NCBI GenBank assembly: GCA_021828085.1 | Contig: JAKATE010000063.1 | Coordinates: forward strand, 1-10,235 | DNA from: Thermoplasmata archaeon | Lineage (GTDB): Archaea; Thermoplasmatota; Thermoplasmata; Lutacidiplasmatales; UBA184 | Direction: 5' to 3' | DNA: 10,235 nucleotides | Shown here: piece after piece, positions 6,079-10,235 of the stretch | Layout: every line of letters begins with the position of its first letter | How positions within the stretch are numbered: the first letter of the stretch is position 1 | The notes under the pieces: generated by a model | The model's input: the letters and a program-made list of their open reading frames with translations, nothing else | What the model was told of the DNA's origin: nothing | The model's database searches: none | Position numbers and translations under genes: made by a program

Positions 6079-6771
6079 GTGGACCCGAGCGCGCAGACCT
6101 GGGCGATCGGGGTCTCCCTGGGAGCGCTCGGCCTCGCCCTGGGGGGGCTCTTCGTCCGGGGGATCGGGCAGTATCTACGCACCCGCCAGCGGCTCCAGCT
6201 CTTCTGGGCGGGCGGGATGGGGCTCGCCGCCGGCGCCATGGCCATCGAAACCGTGGTCTACGCCGGCGTCGTCTCCTCCGGCCTGCTGCAGGCCTACGTC
6301 TTCCTCACCGCGGCGCTCGTGGGGGTGCTCTCCCTCGGGGCGACGCGTGTGCTGAAGCGTCCCCGCTTTGAGAGCGGCTACCGCGGGTTCATCTTCGCTT
6401 CCATTGCGCTGGTGGGGCTGGCGTGCCTCCTCGTACCCATCCCCCCCTCCGCCATGGTCTCGGGGAACATCATCGTGCACAATCCCCCGTTGCTCCTCCT
6501 CCTGCTCTCCACCGTGGTCACCGGGCCGGCGACCGTCGTGCTCCTGGCCTCGGCGGGGGTCTCCTTGCGCCGGACCCGTCAGTGGCAGGGCCTCCTGATG
6601 ATCGCCGGGGCGCTCGTCCTGGGAGCCGGCGGGGCGCTCTACATCGCGTCGTTCCCGGTGGCGCTCTACTACGCGGAGTTCATCGGGATCGTGCTGCTCT
6701 TCATCGGACTGGTGAACCTCCGTCGGGCCGTTCCGCAGCCCCTCGCCCGGTCCCAGCTCCAGCTTCCGTAA
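6079..6771 (+). CDS. Predicted seven-helix integral membrane protein of unknown function
   Basis: A 230-residue, strongly hydrophobic protein that I do not recognise. Hydrophobic segments lie at about 8-28, 39-62, 68-88, 102-120, 136-159, 170-190 and 195-214, separated by short charged loops such as QYLRTRQRLQ (31-40), RVLKRPRFESGYR (90-102) and SLRRTRQWQ (162-170). The arginine-rich loops would put the N-terminus outside and the C-terminus inside under the positive-inside rule. Helix 2 carries an acidic residue (Glu57) and helix 7 has YYAEF near its start. There is no lysine in the last helix, so it is not a retinal-binding rhodopsin, and no extra domain is attached. The GTG at 6079 is favoured because a TATA-like box lies 26 bases upstream; no ribosome-binding site is seen. 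Codon use and G+C match the neighbours. It lies between truB and cysS but has its own promoter-like element and 25- and 112-base gaps, so it may be a single-gene unit. Confidence 0.75.
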   Translation: MDPSAQTWAIGVSLGALGLALGGLFVRGIGQYLRTRQRLQLFWAGGMGLAAGAMAIETVVYAGVVSSGLLQAYVFLTAALVGVLSLGATRVLKRPRFESGYRGFIFASIALVGLACLLVPIPPSAMVSGNIIVHNPPLLLLLLSTVVTGPATVVLLASAGVSLRRTRQWQGLLMIAGALVLGAGGALYIASFPVALYYAEFIGIVLLFIGLVNLRRAVPQPLARSQLQLP

Positions 6772-6820
6772 GCCCCCGGCACGGTGGAAGGCCACTACCT
6801 CGACCGACCCTGGCCCCCCG

Positions 6821-6833
6821 CCCCCGGTGGGGG
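6821..6833. repeat. Short G/C inverted repeat between the membrane protein and cysS
   Basis: CCCCC (6821-6825) and GGGGG (6829-6833) can pair around a GGT loop, followed by a C/T-rich stretch. It could assist termination of the membrane-protein transcript, but no run of T follows, as would be expected for an archaeal terminator. I record it only as possible structure. Confidence 0.3.
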
Positions 6834-6853
6834 TCCTCCTCTCGACGCACGAG

Positions 6854-6861
6854 CCTTAAAC
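6854..6861 (+). promoter_or_regulatory. TATA-like box for cysS
   Basis: CCTTAAAC is the only A/T-rich element in this intergenic gap. Its centre is about 26 bases before the ATG at 6884, which would put the transcription start at or just before that ATG. If initiation occurs a few bases earlier, the Shine-Dalgarno-like GGAGGTG at 6868-6874 would be partly retained. Confidence 0.55.
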
Positions 6862-6867
6862 GGACCG

Positions 6868-6874
6868 GGAGGTG
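6868..6874 (+). promoter_or_regulatory. Shine-Dalgarno-like GGAGGTG before cysS
   Basis: A full GGAGGTG lies nine bases before ATG 6884. Its last three bases form the in-frame GTG at 6872, which would be a start inside the ribosome-binding site itself. This favours ATG 6884 over GTG 6872 as the true cysS start. Confidence 0.6.
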
Positions 6875-6883
6875 CGAGCGGCG

Positions 6884-8146
6884 ATGGTCCTGCGTCTCTT
6901 CGACACCCTGAAGGAGCGGACCCAGGCCTTCTCGCCTCCGCCGGATGCCCCGGTCCGGATCTATGTCTGCGGACCGACCGTCTACGCCCCCTCCCATGTG
7001 GGACACGCCCGCAACTACCTGCTCTTCGATGGCCTTCGGCGCTTCCTCGAGTCCTCCGGTCACCGGGTCCGCCTGGTCGAGAACATCACCGACTTCGAGG
7101 AGAAGATCAGCCGGCGGGCGCGGGAGCTCGGCCTCCCCTGGAGGGTCCTCGCCCGCCGGGAGGAGCGGGACTTCCTCCACCTCATGGACCGGATCCGTGT
7201 CCGCCCCAGCGAGCACCAGCCCCGCTCCAGCGATTTCGTCCCCGAGATGGTCCGTCTCATCCGCTGGCTCGAGCGCCGGCAGATGGCCTACCGGCGGGGA
7301 GGCTCGGTCTACCTGCGGGCCCGGGCTGTCGACGGAGGGGAGAACTTCCCGGCCGCCGAGCTCCTCTCCGATCACTCCGTCCCCGACGCGGCGGGGTCGG
7401 ACCTCCCGGAGGCGGACGACCCGCTCGACTTCGCCCTCTGGAAGCCGCCGGAGCCGGGCGGGCCGGTCTGGTCCAGCCCCTGGGGGCGAGGGGTCCCCGG
7501 CTGGCACATCGAGTGCTTCGTGATGGCCCAGAGGTATCTCCGGACCCCGGTGGACCTCCACGGCGGGGGCCTCGACCTGATCTTCCCGCACCACTACGCG
7601 GAGAACCTCCTGAGCTACGCCGTGACGGGACGGGTGTTCTCCCGGCGGTTCGTCCACGGGGGATTCGTCACCATGGGCGAGGTGAAGATGTCGAAGTCCC
7701 TGGGGAACCTCGTTCCCCTCTCCCAAGCGCTGGAGGAGCTCAGCCCGGAAGGGCTGCGGTGGTACCTCTGGACCGCGGCCCCCTATCGGGAGAAGCTGGA
7801 GTACGACCCCCGCCGGGCACAGCAGGCGCAGCGGCGGTTCGAGGAGGTCCGCCAGCGGATCACCCCGCTCGGCCGGGCGGGGGATGGCGACGTCCCTGCC
7901 CGCTCCCTGGAACGGCTCCTGGGAAAGGTCCGTGCACGCATCGGGAGCGAACTCGACTTCGGCGGAGCCCTCGAGGGGCTCACGGAGGGGGCGGAAGAGC
8001 TCGCCGGGACCGGGAGACCGGGAATCCGCCGCGGGGAGGCCCCGCGGGCCCGGAGGGCGCTCCTGGGCCTCAGCGAACTTACCGGGATCCCATGGCTTGG
8101 GCCCACGCGCGCCGCCGGGAAAGGACGTGCCTCGCGCGGGAGCTAG
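6884..8146 (+). CDS. cysS: Cysteinyl-tRNA synthetase
   Basis: Class I aminoacyl-tRNA synthetase (420 residues) that charges tRNA-Cys in the cytosol. From the ATG, IYVCGPTVYAPSHVGHARNY (26-45) holds zinc ligand Cys29 and the HIGH motif as HVGH (38-41). NITDFEEKI (67-75) is the usual NITD segment. GWHIECFVMAQRYL (207-220) supplies Cys211, DLHGGGLDLIFPHHYAEN (224-241) the histidine and glutamate ligands, and KMSKSLGN (268-275) is the KMSKS motif. The anticodon-binding helical C-terminus is short, making the protein somewhat smaller than the usual 450-480 residues, but no catalytic motif is missing. ATG 6884 is chosen over GTG 6872 because families start with MxLRLxxTL and both a GGAGGTG and a TATA-like box are spaced for it. 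Presence of cysS means direct cysteine charging, without need for the SepRS/SepCysS route of some methanogens. Its stop abuts the stop of the convergent thiolase. Confidence 0.96.
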   Translation: MVLRLFDTLKERTQAFSPPPDAPVRIYVCGPTVYAPSHVGHARNYLLFDGLRRFLESSGHRVRLVENITDFEEKISRRARELGLPWRVLARREERDFLHLMDRIRVRPSEHQPRSSDFVPEMVRLIRWLERRQMAYRRGGSVYLRARAVDGGENFPAAELLSDHSVPDAAGSDLPEADDPLDFALWKPPEPGGPVWSSPWGRGVPGWHIECFVMAQRYLRTPVDLHGGGLDLIFPHHYAENLLSYAVTGRVFSRRFVHGGFVTMGEVKMSKSLGNLVPLSQALEELSPEGLRWYLWTAAPYREKLEYDPRRAQQAQRRFEEVRQRITPLGRAGDGDVPARSLERLLGKVRARIGSELDFGGALEGLTEGAEELAGTGRPGIRRGEAPRARRALLGLSELTGIPWLGPTRAAGKGRASRGS

Positions 8147-8150
8147 CTAG
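8143..8150. other. Palindrome CTAGCTAG holding two abutting stop codons
   Basis: The cysS stop TAG (8144-8146) and the thiolase stop on the other strand (8147-8149) are directly adjacent within the palindrome CTAGCTAG. The two convergent genes have no intergenic base, so each transcript's 3' end must run into the coding strand of the other gene. No T-run terminator is seen for either direction. Confidence 0.9.
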
Positions 8151-9343
8151 CCCGTAGCGTTCTCGAGGATCAGGCTGGTCCCATTCCCGCCGCCCATGCA
8201 GAGCGTGGCGAGGCCCCGGAAGGCCTTGCGACGGATCATCTCGTGCAGAAGGGTCACCACGATCCGAGCCCCGGAGCACCCGATCGGGTGACCGAGGGCC
8301 ACCGCTCCGCCATTGACGTTGAAGATCCGCTCGGGTACCTCCAGGGCCCTCCGAACGGCGATCGACGCGGTGGAGAACGCCTCATTGTGCTCGAAGAGGT
8401 CGAGGTCCCCCACTCCGAGTCCCTCCTTCTGGAGATGGGCGCGGACGGTGGGGATCGGCGACTCCATGACGTCCGCAGGGGCCACCCCCCCCACCTGGGA
8501 GGAACGGATCCAGGCGAGCGGCGGGCGCGAGAGCTTCGCCGCCATCTCCTCGGAGGCCAGGACGAGGGCCGCGGCACCGTCGGAGAGCTGGGAGGAGTTA
8601 CCGGCCGTGAGGACGCCCCCGGGGAGGAAGGCCGGGCGCAGCGTGGCGAGCTTCTCCCGGGTGCTGTTCCCCCGGGGCCCCTCATCGCGTCGGACCTCGG
8701 TGGAACCGGTCACCGAGGCCGGCACGGCGACGATCTCCTGCGCGAACCGGCCGTCCTCCGAGGCGCGGTGGGCGCGTAGATGGCTCTCCAGGGCGAACTC
8801 ATCGGCCTCCTCGCGCGAGATGTGGAAGCGCTGCGCGATCCGCTCCCCCGTCATCCCCATGCTCTGGTGGTCGTACGCGTCCGTGAGACCATCGTTCTGC
8901 ATGGCGTCGAGGACCGGGACGTCCCCGAGGCGGATCCCCCAGCGCGCCCGCGCCGGCAGAAGGAAGGGGGCGTTGCTCATGCTCTCCATCCCGCCCGCGA
9001 GCACGAGGGAGACGTCGCCGGCCCGGATCTCGCTGGAGGCGAACATCAGGCTCTTCATCCCCGAGCCGCAGACCTTGTTGACCGTGACCCCTCCGACGTT
9101 CGGCGGGATGCCACTGTGGAGGAGCACCTGCCGGGCCGGGTTCTGACCGACCCCGGCGGCGATGCCGCAACCGAAGATCACCTCCTCGACCTGGTCCGGG
9201 CGTACCCCCGCACGTTCCAGGGCGGCCCCGGCGGCGATCTTCCCGAGGAAGGGAGAGGGGACCTTCGATAGGCCGCCGCCGAACTTCCCGATGGGGGTGC
9301 GGACCGCGCTCAGGATCGCCACCCGGCCCGGAGGCTCGCTCAT
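8147..9343 (-). CDS. Thiolase (acetyl-CoA C-acetyltransferase / 3-ketoacyl-CoA thiolase)
   Basis: A 398-residue thiolase, cytosolic and normally tetrameric, that condenses two acetyl-CoA to acetoacetyl-CoA or cleaves 3-ketoacyl-CoA. Catalytic residues are all present: nucleophile Cys92 in NKVCGSGMKS (89-98), HNEAF (319-323), His352 in GGAVALGHPIGCSGAR (345-360) and Cys382 in CMGGGNGTS (382-390). The N-terminus RVAILSAVRTPIGKFGG (7-23) is standard, and length matches the family. It is the classical two-cysteine thiolase common in bacteria and differs from the shorter SCP-like thiolase that pairs with HMG-CoA synthase in many archaea, so the mevalonate pathway is less likely than acyl-CoA degradation or butyrate-type metabolism. 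This is inference, as no partner genes are nearby. ATG 9343 has a TATA box 25 bases upstream and no Shine-Dalgarno, implying a leaderless mRNA. It follows PCNA on the same strand, 111 bases away. Confidence 0.95.
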   Translation of the reverse strand: MSEPPGRVAILSAVRTPIGKFGGGLSKVPSPFLGKIAAGAALERAGVRPDQVEEVIFGCGIAAGVGQNPARQVLLHSGIPPNVGGVTVNKVCGSGMKSLMFASSEIRAGDVSLVLAGGMESMSNAPFLLPARARWGIRLGDVPVLDAMQNDGLTDAYDHQSMGMTGERIAQRFHISREEADEFALESHLRAHRASEDGRFAQEIVAVPASVTGSTEVRRDEGPRGNSTREKLATLRPAFLPGGVLTAGNSSQLSDGAAALVLASEEMAAKLSRPPLAWIRSSQVGGVAPADVMESPIPTVRAHLQKEGLGVGDLDLFEHNEAFSTASIAVRRALEVPERIFNVNGGAVALGHPIGCSGARIVVTLLHEMIRRKAFRGLATLCMGGGNGTSLILENATG

Positions 9344-9363
9344 GGGGTTTCGGAGCCCGGGGC

Positions 9364-9372
9364 GTTTATAAC
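9364..9372 (-). promoter_or_regulatory. TATA box for the thiolase
   Basis: Read on the minus strand this is GTTATAAAC, a strong archaeal TATA box in otherwise G+C-rich DNA. Its centre lies 25 bases from the ATG at 9343, placing the transcription start on or next to the start codon (leaderless). It separates the thiolase from PCNA transcriptionally although both are on the same strand. Confidence 0.75.
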
Positions 9373-9393
9373 AATGAGAGGCGGAAGACCGGT

Positions 9394-9425
9394 CGTCGGG
9401 GAACGGCCCGACCCCAACCCCGACG
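9394..9425. repeat. Inverted repeat downstream of PCNA
   Basis: CGTCGGGG (9394-9401) and CCCCGACG (9418-9425) form a perfect 8-bp stem around a 16-base loop, between the PCNA stop and the thiolase TATA box. It could fold at the 3' end of the PCNA mRNA or mark a regulator site upstream of the thiolase promoter. There is no adjacent T-run to make it a clear terminator. Confidence 0.35.
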
Positions 9426-9454
9426 GACGGGAGGGCGACCGAACCGCCGGGTCC

Positions 9455-10192
9455 CTAATCCTCTTCCACGCGGGGGGCGAGCAGGAACTGGCCGTCGCCG
9501 TTCCCCGAGGCGAGCGTGAAGTCGAGCTTGAGCGGGTACTGGTTGCCCAGCGCCAGCGTCACCGAGTCCGCAGTGACGATGGACTTCACCATGTTGGAGA
9601 AGAAGTCCAGCGGGTACATGCTCCGCGTCGGCTCGCGCGTCTCCAGCGAGATCAGCGCGTCCTTGGGGAGCCTCAGGTCGACGCGGTCATTCTCCCCCTC
9701 GGAATGCAGGGTGAACCCTTCGGGGTCGAGGGTGAGCGTCACGTGGTCGCTGATCGACTCCGAGCCCCGGATCCCCTGACGGAGGTCCTCGATCTTCAGG
9801 CTCACCTTCGCGGTGGGAGTGACGGCCGGGACCTTCGGGTCGGACATCCCCTGGGGGTCCACCACGCTCATCGACCGGCTGAGCTTCCCCACCGAGACCA
9901 CCAGGCGCGCCTTGGTGTTGTCGTAGTGGATCTCCAGGGAATCGCCCGGGCGCGCCAGCTGGAGGACCTCGCGGACCTTCTCCAGGTCGAGCCCGATCTC
10001 CACCGGCTCACCGGAGAACTCCTCGAAGGCGGACTTGGTCAACCGGACCACGAGCATGGCGACGTGGGAAGGGTCCACGGCCTTCGCCTCCAGCCCCTCG
10101 GGGGTGACCACGAGCTTGACCTCAGGGACGAGGGTCGAGATGACCCCCACCACTTCCCGGAGCACTTCCATTCGAACTCGCGCCCGGAACAT
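9455..10192 (-). CDS. pcn: DNA polymerase sliding clamp PCNA
   Basis: A complete 245-residue PCNA, the ring-shaped replication clamp that tethers DNA polymerase, FEN1, ligase and others to DNA through PIP-box contacts. Two clamp folds are recognisable. The N-terminal half carries GLEAKAVDPSHVAMLVV (33-49) and the conserved LEKVREVLQLARPGDSLEI region (70-88). The interdomain connecting loop is about 108-127. The C-terminal half includes YPLDFFSNMVKS (193-204), YPLKLDF (219-225) and the C-terminal LLAPRVEED used in partner docking. Length fits archaeal PCNA (about 245-250). The ATG at 10192 matches the family start (MFRARV); an upstream TTG at 10231 would add 13 residues encoded mainly by a C-run and is rejected. 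No ribosome-binding site or TATA box is visible in the 43 bases available, so its promoter is probably cut off or obscured by the 14-C run. Confidence 0.97.
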   Translation of the reverse strand: MFRARVRMEVLREVVGVISTLVPEVKLVVTPEGLEAKAVDPSHVAMLVVRLTKSAFEEFSGEPVEIGLDLEKVREVLQLARPGDSLEIHYDNTKARLVVSVGKLSRSMSVVDPQGMSDPKVPAVTPTAKVSLKIEDLRQGIRGSESISDHVTLTLDPEGFTLHSEGENDRVDLRLPKDALISLETREPTRSMYPLDFFSNMVKSIVTADSVTLALGNQYPLKLDFTLASGNGDGQFLLAPRVEED

Positions 10193-10215
10193 GAGGGGAC
10201 CCGTTCGTCGGCCCA

Positions 10216-10229
10216 CCCCCCCCCCCCCC
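10216..10229. repeat. Homopolymer run of 14 C at the right edge
   Basis: Fourteen consecutive C bases lie five to six bases from the end of the window and about 24 bases upstream of the PCNA start. Such runs are rare and error-prone, and this one near the end suggests the assembly stopped here; its true length is uncertain. Confidence 0.85.
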
Positions 10230-10235
10230 AAAACA

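Noticed and set aside
6079..6771. Microbial rhodopsin (seven helices)
   Set aside because: The last helix has no lysine to bind retinal, and no rhodopsin motif is visible in helix 3.
6784..8157. Open frame of 457 codons overlapping cysS in another frame on the + strand
   Set aside because: Pro/Gly/Arg-rich translation without domains; the cysS frame carries all class I synthetase motifs.
10193..10231. Longer PCNA starting at TTG 10231
   Set aside because: The added residues come mostly from the 14-C run, and PCNA proteins begin at the MFRARV segment.
1..10235. CRISPR arrays, transposases, integrases, toxin-antitoxin pairs, tRNA or rRNA genes
   Set aside because: I saw no spaced direct repeats, recombinase motifs, cloverleaf or rRNA sequence on either strand. 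Gaps between genes are all under 170 bases and hold only promoter-like elements and short G/C inverted repeats.

Overview
The window is archaeal chromosomal DNA, G+C-rich by eye (roughly 70%) and densely coding. Archaeal hallmarks are uL30 and uL15 of the archaeal/eukaryotic type, an archaeal SecY followed by a DUF106 (Oxa1/EMC3-superfamily) membrane protein, an archaeal short-form cytidylate kinase, Cbf5 with a C-terminal PUA domain, a PCNA sliding clamp, and TATA-like boxes about 26 bases before start codons. Gene content, base composition and the presence of CysRS and a thiolase fit a heterotrophic member of the Thermoplasmatota or a related euryarchaeal lineage. That placement is inference and not proven by the sequence.

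Layout. Positions 1-734 are the distal end of the spc-type ribosomal protein operon (3' part of rpl30, then complete rpl15). At 745-1734 an aldo/keto reductase lies on the opposite strand, tail-to-tail with rpl15 and head-to-head with secY, so it interrupts the usual rpl15-secY junction. From 1902 to 6053 the cluster resumes on the + strand as secY, DUF106/EMC3-like, cmk and truB/cbf5. It has its own TATATAA promoter, and the last three junctions are nearly seamless (5-base gap, then two GTGA overlaps). A predicted seven-helix membrane protein of unknown function (6079-6771) and cysteinyl-tRNA synthetase (6884-8146) follow, each with its own TATA-like box. The + strand block ends against a minus-strand pair, PCNA (10192-9455) then a thiolase (9343-8147). 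The cysS and thiolase stop codons abut inside the palindrome CTAGCTAG.

How the genes work together. The left two thirds is an information-processing and membrane-biogenesis cluster: ribosomal proteins, the Sec channel, a probable membrane insertase, CMP kinase for nucleotide supply and the H/ACA pseudouridine synthase. CysRS and PCNA add translation and replication. The aldo/keto reductase and thiolase are metabolic genes of bacterial-looking families lying among the housekeeping genes.

Most of the window is conserved core genome, and I do not see a new defence system, mobile element or CRISPR. The features most worth attention are: the reductase splitting the ribosomal/Sec operon; a SecY with two extra N-terminal membrane segments and enlarged outer loops; a DUF106 protein with a long glutamate-rich N-terminal tail and an apparent extra helix; the absence of adenylate kinase from its usual place; and repeated TATA-to-start spacing suggesting leaderless transcripts. 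The right edge ends in a 14-C run that looks like a contig boundary. No stretch over 300 bases lacks a gene; the longest gap is 167 bases, between the reductase and secY.
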